Shown here: in pieces, positions 19,551 to 28,764 of the stretch
Layout: each line of letters starts with the position of its first letter
Position numbering within the stretch: the first letter of the stretch is position 1
DNA from: Ruminococcus sp.
Lineage (GTDB): Bacteria > Bacillota > Clostridia > Oscillospirales > Ruminococcaceae
Assembly: GCA_017624895.1 (NCBI GenBank)
Contig: JAGAMB010000061.1
Span: forward strand, 1 to 49,701
Direction: 5' to 3'
Length of the DNA: 49,701 bases
Translations under genes and position numbers: made by a program
The notes under the pieces: generated by a model
What the model saw: only the letters and a program-made list of their open reading frames with translations
What the model was told of the DNA's origin: nothing
The model's database searches: none

Positions 19551-20162
19551 TTATTTGCTGTTATATTCATTATAAGCCTTGACAATCAGCTCAGCGCAAA
19601 GGTCATCGCCTATTTCGCTGTTAAGGCAGAGTGCATAAAGCTCTTTATCAAACCAGTTCTTGCCGGTATTAACGTTGAAGAAAGTTTCGCGGCGCTTATC
19701 GGCTTTTTTCATAAAGTTTTCCGCTTTGTTTTCCTTAATGCCGTATTCTTCGATAGCGCGCTTGATACGGAAATCCTGCGGTGCATAAATGAACACATTG
19801 AAGCAGCCTCTTTCTTCGAGAACATAGCTGCCGCATCTTCCGACAAGGACGAAGCTGTCCTCTTTGTCAGCAATTTCGTTGATAATACGGCTCTCCATAA
19901 TGAAAACCTTATCTGACAGAGGGAGATTATCCTCTAATGAACGTGTAGGATTTGCAGTCATAAGCAGGGAATACAGGAAGCTTGTAGGTACAGTTTCTTC
20001 AGCACTTTCAATTTGTTCCTTTTCAAAGCCGCATCTTTCAGCAGTCATATCAAGGATTTGCCTGTTATAGCAGTTTATTCCCAGCTTCTCGGCTACAAGC
20101 TTGCCGATCGTGCTTCCTCCGCTGCCGTATTGACGTTCAATTGTTATAATTGGTTTTTTCAA
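19551..20162 (-). CDS. Cytidylate kinase-like family protein
   Basis: A 203-aa P-loop kinase: ITIERQYGSGGSTIGKLVAEKLG at the start, with the GSGGSTIGK loop of the cytidylate-kinase-like family in place of the classic GxxxxGK(S/T). FVLVGRCGSYVLEE and an arginine-rich lid (KKADKRRETFFNVNTGKNW) follow. It is distinct from true Cmk, and the substrate of this family is unknown. The only start that fits the GAGGT site is a TTG at 20162. It is monocistronic with its own promoter and terminator. Confidence 0.88.
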   Translation of the reverse strand: MKKPIITIERQYGSGGSTIGKLVAEKLGINCYNRQILDMTAERCGFEKEQIESAEETVPTSFLYSLLMTANPTRSLEDNLPLSDKVFIMESRIINEIADKEDSFVLVGRCGSYVLEERGCFNVFIYAPQDFRIKRAIEEYGIKENKAENFMKKADKRRETFFNVNTGKNWFDKELYALCLNSEIGDDLCAELIVKAYNEYNSK

Positions 20163-20212
20163 GTGTAATTACCTCACTTTCCCTGAAAATTAATAAGATC
20201 GTTGCAAACGTT

Positions 20213-20241
20213 ATTATACCACGATTTTGAAATCTATTCAA
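20213..20241 (-). promoter_or_regulatory. Promoter of cytidylate-kinase-like gene
   Basis: TTGAAT (20241-20236), 17-bp spacer, TATAAT (20218-20213). Confidence 0.8.
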
Positions 20242-20362
20242 TAAGAAATTGTTAAAATTTGAAAATTCCACTTTTTAAACAACCAAAACCGACATAAACT
20301 GTGCAAATTCACCAAATATGTGTACGGTTTGTGATGCGTTAAAAAAATATCATTTTCAGATA

Positions 20363-20391
20363 TTGACAGGTTGACAAAAATAAGATATAAT
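20363..20391 (+). promoter_or_regulatory. pckG promoter
   Basis: TTGACA (20363-20368), 17-bp spacer, TATAAT (20386-20391). It predicts an ~75-nt untranslated leader. The remaining ~310 bp between this gene and the divergent kinase gene show no other feature. Confidence 0.88.
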
Positions 20392-20473
20392 AGTAAACAA
20401 GGGAACAAGTATATTTTGATAATATGCTGTTACCCTCTCTGATAATGATTATTATTTTAGGAGGTATAATACA

Positions 20474-22288
20474 ATGTCATTGACTACAAATGCAAACGTA
20501 CTTAAATGGGTTGATGAGATGATCGCTCTCTGCAAGCCTGAAAAGGTTGTATGGATCGACGGTTCTCAGGAGCAGCTCGACGAGCTTGCAAAAGAGGTAA
20601 CATCTCTCCCCGATGGTGATCCTAACAAGATGTACTGGCTCAATCAGGAAAAGCTCCCCGGCTGTCTTTACCACAGAACAGCTGAAAACGACGTTGCTCG
20701 TGTTGAGGACAGAACATTTATCTGTACAAAGACAAAGGAAGGCGCCGGCCCTACAAACAACTGGTGTGATCCTCAGGAGATGTACGATAAGCTCCGTCCT
20801 ATGTATGACGGCGTTATGAAGGGACAGACAATGTATATTATTCCCTATTCTATGGGACCTGTTGCTTCACCTATTTCAAAGGTTGGCGTTGAGATTACAG
20901 ACTCTATCTACGTTGTTCTCAATATGAACATTATGACAAGAATGGGTAAGGCTGCTTTTGATAAGCTTGGCGACTCCAACGATTTCGTAAGATGTCTTCA
21001 CTCCAAGGCTGACGTTGATCCCGAAAAGAGATACATCGTTCAGTTCCCTGAGGACAATACAATCTGGTCTATCAACTCTGCATACGGCGGAAACGTAATT
21101 CTTTCCAAGAAGTGCTTTGCTCTCCGTATTGCTTCATATCAGGGTAAGAATGAAGGCTGGATGGCTGAGCATATGCTCATTCTCGGCGTTCAGAAGCCCG
21201 ATGGTGAGACAAAATATATTTGTGCTGCATTCCCATCTGCCTGCGGTAAGACAAACCTTGCTATGCTTATTCCGCCTGAGGGATATCTCAAGGACGGCTA
21301 CAAGGTATTTACAGTAGGTGACGATATTGCATGGCTCAAGCCCGGCGAGGATGGCAGACTCTATGCTATCAACCCTGAGAACGGTTTCTTCGGTGTTGCT
21401 CCCGGAACAAACGCTAAGTCCAACTACAATGCTCTTGCTTCCACAATGAAGAACGCTATCTTCACAAACGTTGCTCTCAACAATGCTGACAATACAGTAT
21501 GGTGGGAAGGTCTTGACAAGAATCCTCCTGAGGACGCAACAGAGTGGACAGGAATCAAGACAAACGGCAAGGAGTGGACAGCTGAGGGTAAGAAGCTTGC
21601 TCACCCCAACTCACGTTTCACAGCTCCTGCTGCAAACTGCCCCTGCATCTCACCTGAGTTCGACAGCGCTGCAGGCGTTCCGATTTCTGCTATCGTATTC
21701 GGCGGACGTCGTGCTTCCACAACTCCTCTCGTATATCAGTCATTCGACTGGACACACGGTACATACGTTGGTTCTGCTGTATCTTCTGAAACAACAGCAG
21801 CAGCAGCTGGTGCTGTAGGTGTACTTCGTCACGATCCTATGGCTATGAAGCCATTCATCGGCTACAACGTAGGCGATTACTGGGCTCATTGGCTCGAAAT
21901 GGGCGAGAAGCTCGGTGACAAGGCTCCTAAGATCTTCAACGTTAACTGGTTTAAGAAGGATGAGGACGGCAACTTCCTCTGGCCCGGATTTGGCGACAAT
22001 ATGCGTGTTCTTGACTGGATCATCAAGAGATGTGAAGGTGCAGTTGAGGCTGACGAAACAGCTATCGGTTTCATCCCCAAGAAGGGAGATATCAATGTTT
22101 CCGGCATTGAGGACGAGGTAACTCCTGAAGTTATGGATAAGCTCCTCGCTGTAGATTCTGATCTCTGGAAGGCAGAAATTGCTGAAATGAGAAGATATTA
22201 CAACGATGATATCGCAGCTAAGGGCGGCAATATTCCTGCTGAGCTTTACGCTGTACTTGACAAGATTGAGGCTAACCTCAACAAGTAA
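20474..22288 (+). CDS. pckG: Phosphoenolpyruvate carboxykinase (GTP)
   Basis: A 604-aa GTP-dependent PEPCK that interconverts oxaloacetate and PEP. In rumen-type anaerobes it usually fixes CO2 onto PEP on the way to succinate. Motifs: FPSACGKTNLAML (P-loop with the reactive cysteine), GDDIAWL (metal), NPENGFFGVAPGTN and FGGRRASTTPLVYQSFDW. Length is normal for the GTP class. AGGAGG precedes the ATG. The strong promoter, strong terminator and evenly preferred codons suggest high expression. Confidence 0.97.
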   Translation: MSLTTNANVLKWVDEMIALCKPEKVVWIDGSQEQLDELAKEVTSLPDGDPNKMYWLNQEKLPGCLYHRTAENDVARVEDRTFICTKTKEGAGPTNNWCDPQEMYDKLRPMYDGVMKGQTMYIIPYSMGPVASPISKVGVEITDSIYVVLNMNIMTRMGKAAFDKLGDSNDFVRCLHSKADVDPEKRYIVQFPEDNTIWSINSAYGGNVILSKKCFALRIASYQGKNEGWMAEHMLILGVQKPDGETKYICAAFPSACGKTNLAMLIPPEGYLKDGYKVFTVGDDIAWLKPGEDGRLYAINPENGFFGVAPGTNAKSNYNALASTMKNAIFTNVALNNADNTVWWEGLDKNPPEDATEWTGIKTNGKEWTAEGKKLAHPNSRFTAPAANCPCISPEFDSAAGVPISAIVFGGRRASTTPLVYQSFDWTHGTYVGSAVSSETTAAAAGAVGVLRHDPMAMKPFIGYNVGDYWAHWLEMGEKLGDKAPKIFNVNWFKKDEDGNFLWPGFGDNMRVLDWIIKRCEGAVEADETAIGFIPKKGDINVSGIEDEVTPEVMDKLLAVDSDLWKAEIAEMRRYYNDDIAAKGGNIPAELYAVLDKIEANLNK

Positions 22289-22321
22289 TTGAATAATACA
22301 GCTGCCACCGGGTAGCTCAGA

Positions 22322-22376
22322 AGCATTCGTTTGCACATCGTTAGGTCTTTGAAGATGTGCAGGCGGATGCTTTTTT
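22322..22376 (+). terminator. Terminator after pckG
   Basis: A long stem: AGCATTCGTTTGCACATC pairs, with an internal mismatch, with GATGTGCAGGCGGATGCT, followed by six T. Confidence 0.85.
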
Positions 22377-22448
22377 AATTCGTAATGCGTAATCTCTACT
22401 GGCGAACATTATATGATTCACATAAAATGTCGTAAAATAATCAATCTG

Positions 22449-22586
22449 TAGGGACACGGCGTGCCGTGTCCGCAATTTCGGTACGAAATTAATTTTTATA
22501 TTACATTCAAGCAATTATTTATTGTCATTTCTATTTGTAGAAAACGGTGTATCGTAGAACGGACACGGCTCGCCGTGTCCCTACAA
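22449..22586. repeat. Pair of GTAGGG palindromes in inverted orientation
   Basis: The left element, 22449-22473, is GTAGGGACACGGCGTGCCGT plus GTCC. The right element, 22559-22586, is GGACACGGCTCGCCGTGTCC plus CTACA. Outer GTAGGG/CCCTAC ends face each other across ~85 bp of AT-rich DNA, so the ~138-bp block has MITE-like inverted ends. With the pckG terminator it accounts for the 327-bp pckG-pnuC gap, in which no clear promoter is seen. Confidence 0.82.
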
Positions 22587-22615
22587 AATAAATATAAAGA
22601 CAGCGAGAAATAGAT

Positions 22616-23308
22616 ATGAAAAAATACTTTACAAAATCCGAGCTTATGTTATGGTTTGGTTCGGTGACGGCAATAATAGCCGCCTTTCTGATATTTGACA
22701 GGGAAAGCTATATGACGCTTGCCGCTTCCCTTATTGGCGTGACCTCTCTTATTTTCAACGCTAAAGGAAATCCCTTCGGGCAGGTGCTAATGGTGATTTT
22801 CAGTCTGTTTTACGGTGTTATCTCATACGGATTTTCCTACTATGGTGAAATGATAACTTATCTGGGAATGACAATGCCCATGGCGGTGCTGGCTTTGATT
22901 TCGTGGCTGAGAAATCCCTACAACGGCAACAAGGCAGAAGTTGCGGTAAATCGGCTGAAAATGGGTGAATATCTATTTGCGGCGTTATTGACGGCAATTG
23001 TTACATTGATTTTTTATTTTGTACTGGACTATTTTAACACCGCGAATATGTTTTTCAGCACACTTTCCGTTGCAACAAGCTTTATTGCGGTTTATCTCAC
23101 ATTCCGCAGAAGCCCCTTTTATGCTATAGGCTATGCTGCAAATGATATCGTGCTGATAATTATGTGGATAATGGCAGCGAAGGGCGATAGATCCGGGATT
23201 TCTGTGGCTGTGTGCTTTGCCGCTTTTCTTATCAATGACCTCTATGGTTTTGTAAGCTGGAGAAATATGGAAAAAAGGCAAATAAAATTAGACAACACTA
23301 TTGCATAA
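22616..23308 (+). CDS. pnuC: Nicotinamide riboside transporter PnuC-type
   Basis: A 230-aa integral membrane protein with about seven hydrophobic helices. The PnuC-like segments include SLIGVTSLIFNAKGNPFGQVL, YGVISYGFSYYGEMITYLGMTMP, RRSPFYAIGYAANDIVLIIMW and FLINDLYGFVSW near the end. It should take up nicotinamide riboside for NAD synthesis by facilitated diffusion. The start is preceded by a weak site (GAGAAATAG), and only repeats lie upstream. Confidence 0.93.
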   Translation: MKKYFTKSELMLWFGSVTAIIAAFLIFDRESYMTLAASLIGVTSLIFNAKGNPFGQVLMVIFSLFYGVISYGFSYYGEMITYLGMTMPMAVLALISWLRNPYNGNKAEVAVNRLKMGEYLFAALLTAIVTLIFYFVLDYFNTANMFFSTLSVATSFIAVYLTFRRSPFYAIGYAANDIVLIIMWIMAAKGDRSGISVAVCFAAFLINDLYGFVSWRNMEKRQIKLDNTIA

Positions 23309-23329
23309 ATTTCTTTTTTATGATAAAAT
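23301..23329 (+). promoter_or_regulatory. Probable promoter of zinc-ribbon operon
   Basis: TTGCAT (23301-23306), 17-bp spacer, TAAAAT (23324-23329); the -35 hexamer overlaps the end of pnuC. Confidence 0.55.
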
Positions 23330-23377
23330 AGTAATTACGGAGTTTATCCGTATAACATGATAAAGGAGTTGTTTTTT

Positions 23378-24430
23378 TTGGAGGCTTCACAGTACAAATG
23401 TCCGAACTGCGATGCGGAGCTTATCTTTGATCCGTCTACGCAGCAGCTCAGCTGCGAGTTTTGCCGCAGCGAGTTCACCATCGACAAAATCAAGGAAATC
23501 TACGCAGATGTAAAACCCGAATCCGCAGAGGAAATTCAGCAGAAAGAGGATTTTGAGTCCCACACAAATCTGTATCAATGCAAAAGCTGCGGCGCGGAAA
23601 TTATGGCGGAGGACGATACAACAGCGACCTTCTGCTATTATTGCCATAATCCCGTTATTCTGTCAGGCAGGCTTAAGGGGGATTTTAAGCCAAGCAAGAT
23701 AATAGGCTTTCACATTGAGCGTGAACAGGCTGAAAAGCTGTTCAAGGACTGGTGCGGAAAGAAAATGTTTATTCCCGCTGATTTCAAATCACAGCAGCAG
23801 CTGGAGAAAATGACAGGTCTGTATGTGCCTTTCTGGGTGACTGACTGTAATGTAAATGCAGATTATCAGGCACTCGGTAAAAAGGTGAGAAGCTGGACAT
23901 CGGGAAGCTATCGTTATACGGAAACAAAGGAATATTCCGTAGTCCGCAAGGCAAAGATCACCACAAAGGGTATACCGGCGGACGGTGAAAGTAAAATTGA
24001 AGATCTGCTTATGGAGTCTATTGAGCCGTTTGATTATACAGCTCTGCAGCCCTTTGATATGTCCTATTTCAGCGGATTTTTCGCTGATAAGTACGACGTT
24101 GACAAGGCGGGAGTTTTTCCGAGAATAAAGGAAAGAGTAACTCAGGCGAGCAGAAATATCATCAACAACAGCGTAAGCGGCTACACAAGCACTATCGTTC
24201 AGCATCAGAGTTATGATATCGAAAAAACAGACTGGCAGTACATAATGCTCCCTGTGTGGTTTATGACGTACCGTTATAATGATAAGATCTATGAATTTGC
24301 AATAAACGGACAGACAGGAAAGCTTGCAGGCACACCGCCTCTTAACAAGGGGAAGCTTGCGTTTGTGTCGGCTTTATTAGGTCTTATTGTGGCTATAGTT
24401 ATATTTCTGGGAGGACAGTTGTTTGTATGA
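23378..24430 (+). CDS. Zinc-ribbon membrane protein (TFIIB-type ribbon)
   Basis: A 350-aa protein with two N-terminal zinc ribbons (CPNCDAEL...CEFC and CKSCGAEI...CYYC). A long central region (GFHIEREQAEKLFKDW, GLYVPFWVTDCNV) leads to a C-terminal transmembrane helix. Such proteins are common in Firmicutes next to TPM-domain proteins; function is unknown. The best start is TTG at 23378, 9 bases after AAAGGAG; the ATG at 23357 has no site and would contain that AGGAG. Its end overlaps the next gene by 4 bases (ATGA). Confidence 0.83.
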   Translation: MEASQYKCPNCDAELIFDPSTQQLSCEFCRSEFTIDKIKEIYADVKPESAEEIQQKEDFESHTNLYQCKSCGAEIMAEDDTTATFCYYCHNPVILSGRLKGDFKPSKIIGFHIEREQAEKLFKDWCGKKMFIPADFKSQQQLEKMTGLYVPFWVTDCNVNADYQALGKKVRSWTSGSYRYTETKEYSVVRKAKITTKGIPADGESKIEDLLMESIEPFDYTALQPFDMSYFSGFFADKYDVDKAGVFPRIKERVTQASRNIINNSVSGYTSTIVQHQSYDIEKTDWQYIMLPVWFMTYRYNDKIYEFAINGQTGKLAGTPPLNKGKLAFVSALLGLIVAIVIFLGGQLFV

Positions 24431-25317
24431 AAAAGTTTGCAGCTGCAGCGGTTACGCTGCTTATGACGATTTTAACACTTCCCGTTATACCTGTATCTGC
24501 TTTTGCAAAGGAAAATGACGCGGCAGGCTGGGACGGCATCTCCGTTAACAGTATGCTTATAGACAGCGCCGATTTGTTTACAGATTCGGAAGAAAAAGAG
24601 ATTACAGCGGAAATTCAGGAAACAGCCGAACTGCTTGAAATGAACATCATCATACTTGCAGCAGGTTCTGAATTTTATATGAGCGACGATGAAGTTGAAA
24701 GATTCTGTGATGACAGCTATGATCAGACTTTCGGAGCAGATACCGACGGCATCTTCTATTTTATGGATTTTACAGGCAAAAAGCCGGCGTATGATTATTT
24801 ATCACCCAGCGGAAAGGCTATGCTGTACTATAAGGATAATATGGACGCTATTTTCGATGAAGTATTCTATTATATGCCCTCATCTGATCTGGATCCTATG
24901 GATTACACCGACGATATAAGGGACGGTATAAGCTGTTTGTTAGGGCAGCTTTCAGAGTACAGCGGTTCAGAATCATATTATTATGACGATTACAGCGACA
25001 GATATTATTATGAAGAAGATGGAGAGCTTGTGATAACTTCGTCAAAGCCTCTCCGCGCAAGGTTGAAAGCCCTTGTTTTTGCGCTTCCAATAGGTATTAT
25101 TGCGGCTCTGATATACTTCTTTGCAATGAAGCACGCATATAAGTTTAAATCCTCGGCAAATCCAAGTGTATATGTATCATCTGAGGATACAAGGTTTATC
25201 CACCGTGAGGACAGATTTATCCGTACCTACACCCGAAAGACGAAAATCGAATCATCCTCAGGCGGCGGAAGCAGAGGCGGCGGCGGAGGAGGCCGCGGCG
25301 GCGGTCGTCACAGATAG
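24427..25317 (+). CDS. TPM-domain secreted/membrane protein
   Basis: A 296-aa protein with a signal peptide (MKKFAAAAVTLLMTILTLPV to VSAFA). A TPM (Psb32/MOLO-1 type) domain spans about residues 42-180, with SMLIDSADLFTDSEE and GIFYFMDFTGKKPAYDYLSPSG. A Tyr/Asp-rich linker, one transmembrane helix near 213-235 and a Gly-rich tail ending RGGGRHR follow. TPM domains may be phosphatases or repair-associated; the role here is unknown. Translationally coupled to the zinc-ribbon gene. Confidence 0.87.
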   Translation: MKKFAAAAVTLLMTILTLPVIPVSAFAKENDAAGWDGISVNSMLIDSADLFTDSEEKEITAEIQETAELLEMNIIILAAGSEFYMSDDEVERFCDDSYDQTFGADTDGIFYFMDFTGKKPAYDYLSPSGKAMLYYKDNMDAIFDEVFYYMPSSDLDPMDYTDDIRDGISCLLGQLSEYSGSESYYYDDYSDRYYYEEDGELVITSSKPLRARLKALVFALPIGIIAALIYFFAMKHAYKFKSSANPSVYVSSEDTRFIHREDRFIRTYTRKTKIESSSGGGSRGGGGGGRGGGRHR

Positions 25318-25339
25318 AAAAAAGGAGAAACAGAAATAA

Positions 25340-26551
25340 ATGGACGAATTTATAAATCCCGATGAGCATAGAGCCGAAATATCTGCTCAACAGCAGGAAA
25401 TATACCGCCTTAACACTATAATTGAAGAAAAGAACAATCAGCTCAATAAGAAAAATAAGGAGCTTTTGAAAAATCTTACTGCCGATAAGGACGATCCCTT
25501 TGACAATCCCACGGATTATAAGGGCTATTGCGGCGATTATTCTGCAATTCAGCCGAGACTGGGTGAGGCAGGCTATAAAATCCCCGTAGAGATTGAGCCT
25601 GTTGAATTCAGAAATCTGCGGCGGCAGTACTCCATAGGCGGCTGGTGTATGATTTTTCAGTTTCTTGCGTCTATGGTGCTTTCCGTTCTTATCTGCAACG
25701 GCATAGAGCTTATACTGGGTATTATGAACGGAAACAGCGATTCAGCTTATGATTATATGTACGGTTCGTCAATACTTGTGGCTATTAATATGATAGTGTA
25801 CATTGTGTGCAACCTTTCGAATACCTTTATAGGGCTGAAATGGTCGGGCAGCAATGGAATGTCAATGATAAAAACGAGGGATTTCACTTTCGGAAGGACG
25901 GTGCAGTATTGCTTTATTGCGCTGTTTCTGTGGACATTATCCGTTTATGCAGGCACATTTGTGGAGATGATACTGAACAAATTCGGTATGACCTCTGTTG
26001 TCGATCAGGAGGGACTTGGCGAAACTCCCATAGGACTGGCGGTAGGATATATCTACAGCTGTATAATAGCGCCTGTCACAGAGGAAATGCTGTTCCGCGG
26101 TATGCTGCTGAAAGTATTTTCAAGGGCAAATCAGCGCTTTGGCATATTTGCAACAGCGATATTTTTCGGAATAGCTCACGGCAATCTGCCCCAGTTCATA
26201 CTTGCCTTTACTCTTGGAATTTTCCTTGCTCACATAACTTTGAAGCATAATTCCATAGTACCTGCCATTGTGGTACACATATTTGTGAATACATTTTCGA
26301 CTGTATTTGGTTTGGTATCAGATATCAACAATACAATATCATTTATTTCACTGGTGATACTCTTTACACTTACCCTTGTAGGGTTTATAATGCTTATTGT
26401 GTTCCGTTCTGATGGAAACAGGCTTCCTGCACCCACCCCTCAGCAGCACAGACGCGGACGGTTTGTAGCTATAAGCTCCATGCCATTTCTTATGGCGGCA
26501 GTAATACAGATAATTTATATGATGTATTCACTTGCACTCAGCAGATACTGA
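25340..26551 (+). CDS. CPBP-family intramembrane metalloprotease
   Basis: A 403-aa protein: an N-terminal coiled coil (residues ~12-50, QQQEIYRLNTIIEEKNNQLN), then about eight membrane helices. CPBP/Rce1-like motifs are present: EEMLFRGMLLK (catalytic glutamates), FGIAHGNLPQF (His) and a later VHIFVNTFS. Members cleave prenylated or membrane substrates, or act in bacteriocin self-protection; the substrate here is unknown. Last gene of the three-gene operon, with AAGGAG upstream and a terminator after. Confidence 0.9.
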   Translation: MDEFINPDEHRAEISAQQQEIYRLNTIIEEKNNQLNKKNKELLKNLTADKDDPFDNPTDYKGYCGDYSAIQPRLGEAGYKIPVEIEPVEFRNLRRQYSIGGWCMIFQFLASMVLSVLICNGIELILGIMNGNSDSAYDYMYGSSILVAINMIVYIVCNLSNTFIGLKWSGSNGMSMIKTRDFTFGRTVQYCFIALFLWTLSVYAGTFVEMILNKFGMTSVVDQEGLGETPIGLAVGYIYSCIIAPVTEEMLFRGMLLKVFSRANQRFGIFATAIFFGIAHGNLPQFILAFTLGIFLAHITLKHNSIVPAIVVHIFVNTFSTVFGLVSDINNTISFISLVILFTLTLVGFIMLIVFRSDGNRLPAPTPQQHRRGRFVAISSMPFLMAAVIQIIYMMYSLALSRY

Positions 26552-26555
26552 TAAC

Positions 26556-26587
26556 AACGGCGGCTCAATCGAGCCGCCGTTGATTTT
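26556..26587 (+). terminator. Terminator after CPBP gene
   Basis: AACGGCGGCTC (26556-26566) and GAGCCGCCGTT (26571-26581) form a perfect 11-bp stem, followed by GATTTTT. It also lies downstream of the convergent dockerin gene. Confidence 0.9.
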
Positions 26588-26603
26588 TGGAGTATGAAGA
26601 AGG

Positions 26604-27623
26604 TTATTCTATACCTGCAATTTTTTTCTGTATTGCAATAGCATCATCGGCTGTTAATCCGTCGCCTGCATAGTCCGCGTTGAATTTGCCCTGATCGGAT
26701 AATGCGTATTTGTCGGGGTTGCCGATTGCCTGTAAAATTGCCGCCGCATCTGCCATTGTTGCGGATTTGTCGCAGTTTGCGTCGCCGTTGAGGTAGTCGG
26801 TGAGGTTGAGAGTTGAGCCGAGGGGAGGATTTATGCTATCGAGTGTATAGCCAACAGGGAAAAGTCCTGTTTCATCATAAATATCCCTTGCAAGCTCGAA
26901 ATGTTCCATAGCAGTAAGTTCTTTTTTAGGAATAATATAATTTGTATAACCGTTAATATTCACTCCACGGAAATCTGTTTCGCCTAAAGAATATGCAGCA
27001 AATTCCACATCTTCGCTATGAGCTTCAACGTATTCGCGAAGTATTTCTTCTGTTGGTTCTTTGATAAATTCATCATTTTCATCGTATGTAGTTTTATAAG
27101 TGGAATAACCAGTCATATAATCAACATTTACATTTAAATACGTATACATATTAAGCTCACATATAAAATCTGAAACGTTGCCGCCTGCTATTTCACGTAT
27201 TTTCTTTGCATTTTCAAGTGAGATTTCTTTAGTTTTTATAAAAATGCGTATTTTATTGTTTTCAGCTTTACTTGTATACATTTTAAAGCTTTCGTCAAGA
27301 GCTTTTATTTGTTTCTCCAATTCGGAAATATCCGTATCAGAGTCAATATCAAAGCTTATACTATCGTCCATTCTATTGAGTTTGTATATATCCACATACG
27401 AATCTTCGGAGGTTGTCATATATACAAAATCGGATGACTTCTGACTGCCTGCCCAACCAACGATCCATTCGTAATCTTCAAGCTTTATTGCATCTTTGAA
27501 AGTTTCTTCTATTACTTTTTCGTCGAGTGTACCCCAATAGTCTATGGCACTTGTACTCATTGCCGATACAGCTGAAATTGCTGTTACTGCGGATAAGGCG
27601 AGTGAAATTATGCGTTTTTTCAT
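26604..27623 (-). CDS. Secreted dockerin-containing protein 1
   Basis: A 339-aa protein with a signal peptide (MKKRIISLALSAVTAISAVSA). Residues ~30-275 are of no recognised family, with two alpha/beta segments (SFDIDSDTDISELEKQIKAL and IFIKTKEISLENAKKIREIAGG). The C-terminal ~62 residues are a type I-like dockerin: GDANCDKSATMADAAAIL is the first calcium-binding repeat and FNADYAGDGLTADDAIAI the second. The dockerin should anchor it to a cohesin of a cellulosome-like complex. No catalytic motif is seen, so a binding or inhibitor-like role is possible. It follows dockerin protein 2 by 20 bp. Confidence 0.88.
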   Translation of the reverse strand: MKKRIISLALSAVTAISAVSAMSTSAIDYWGTLDEKVIEETFKDAIKLEDYEWIVGWAGSQKSSDFVYMTTSEDSYVDIYKLNRMDDSISFDIDSDTDISELEKQIKALDESFKMYTSKAENNKIRIFIKTKEISLENAKKIREIAGGNVSDFICELNMYTYLNVNVDYMTGYSTYKTTYDENDEFIKEPTEEILREYVEAHSEDVEFAAYSLGETDFRGVNINGYTNYIIPKKELTAMEHFELARDIYDETGLFPVGYTLDSINPPLGSTLNLTDYLNGDANCDKSATMADAAAILQAIGNPDKYALSDQGKFNADYAGDGLTADDAIAIQKKIAGIE

Positions 27624-27643
27624 AGATATATCCTCCTTGTTTT

Positions 27644-28666
27644 TTATTCTATCCCTGCAAGCTTTTTCTGTACAGCAATAGCATCGTCGGCTGTTAATCC
27701 GTCGCCTGCATAGTCTGCGTTAAATTCGCCCTGATCGGATAATGCGTACTTGTCAGGATTGCCGATTGCCTGTAAAATCGCCGCCGCATCTGCCATTGAC
27801 TGAATGTTATCGCAGTTTGCATCGCCGTTGATAGCGTTGAATACATCTACATCACCTATTCCGACTTTATCCATTACTGTTTCAGGAACTTCATAGTTCA
27901 TTCTTATTCCTGTTTCCTTACATAATTTTAATGAAATATCAAGCTTTTCAGCAAGAGTATTTTCTTTGTCAGAATTAAGTGTATATATCGAATAAGAATT
28001 GAAATATTCCGCAGCAAATTTAAGCTGACCAAGTTCATTTTTATTCACATAATCTTCAACTTCTTTGAGTTTTTCATCAGAAATTACGTATCCCATTGGA
28101 GCCATATTTGAATTAAATTCTACGATTTGAAAATATCCCCCCGGAATAACAAAGCTATCAACATAACCTGCGTTCTTTAATAAATTGCACGCCTTTTTGA
28201 AATAGTTATTTGAACCAATTATTCTGTAATCATAGTCAGGATTATTCAAATATTCTTCTATAGTATTTGGATATCCAAATTCATTGGTAAGAAGTTCATT
28301 TACCTGTTCTGCCGTTGTACCCTCTGTAAGGTTGAAAAGGGCAGTCACCTCATTGATACCATTTTTAAAGAACATCGGCTCTATAGGTACAAGTGCATAT
28401 ATATCTTTTCCGTCCAATGTTGAATAAAAAACAGTTTTTTTAAGCTTTTCTTTCTCTACAGCCATAGGGAATGAAACACCGTCTACTGTTACGAAAAACA
28501 AATCCTTATACTTGTTGTCGATTTCCACATACTTTTCTTTATCATTAAAGCGGTCAAGTACAGAACTGTTAGAATCCTGTACATTATAAATAGCATTTGA
28601 AACCATTGGGGCAACCATTGATGCTCCAAGACAAACCGCTGTTACACAAGATAATAATTTTCTCAT
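27644..28666 (-). CDS. Secreted dockerin-containing protein 2
   Basis: A 340-aa protein with a signal peptide ending near VSNA, an unrecognised ~250-residue body (TTAEQVNELLTNEFGYP, EKLKEVEDYVNKNELGQLKF) and a C-terminal dockerin. The first repeat differs from its neighbours (GDANCDNIQSMADAA), while the rest is nearly identical. It is upstream of dockerin protein 1 in a two-gene unit and 98 bp downstream of the anti-sigma-like gene, so all four may share a transcript. AAGGAGG precedes the ATG. Confidence 0.87.
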   Translation of the reverse strand: MRKLLSCVTAVCLGASMVAPMVSNAIYNVQDSNSSVLDRFNDKEKYVEIDNKYKDLFFVTVDGVSFPMAVEKEKLKKTVFYSTLDGKDIYALVPIEPMFFKNGINEVTALFNLTEGTTAEQVNELLTNEFGYPNTIEEYLNNPDYDYRIIGSNNYFKKACNLLKNAGYVDSFVIPGGYFQIVEFNSNMAPMGYVISDEKLKEVEDYVNKNELGQLKFAAEYFNSYSIYTLNSDKENTLAEKLDISLKLCKETGIRMNYEVPETVMDKVGIGDVDVFNAINGDANCDNIQSMADAAAILQAIGNPDKYALSDQGEFNADYAGDGLTADDAIAVQKKLAGIE

Positions 28667-28764
28667 AGTAAAGCCTCCTTTTTAGCGTGTTAATATTGCA
28701 TTTTCACTGTTATGTCATAGTAAACGAAAGTTTAATTCATTGGAAACTCCTCCTAAAAGATGTT

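Noticed and set aside
21740-22336. A 198-aa minus-strand frame opposite pckG
   Set aside because: It runs through the pckG terminator and coding region; composition reflects the codon use of the opposite strand.
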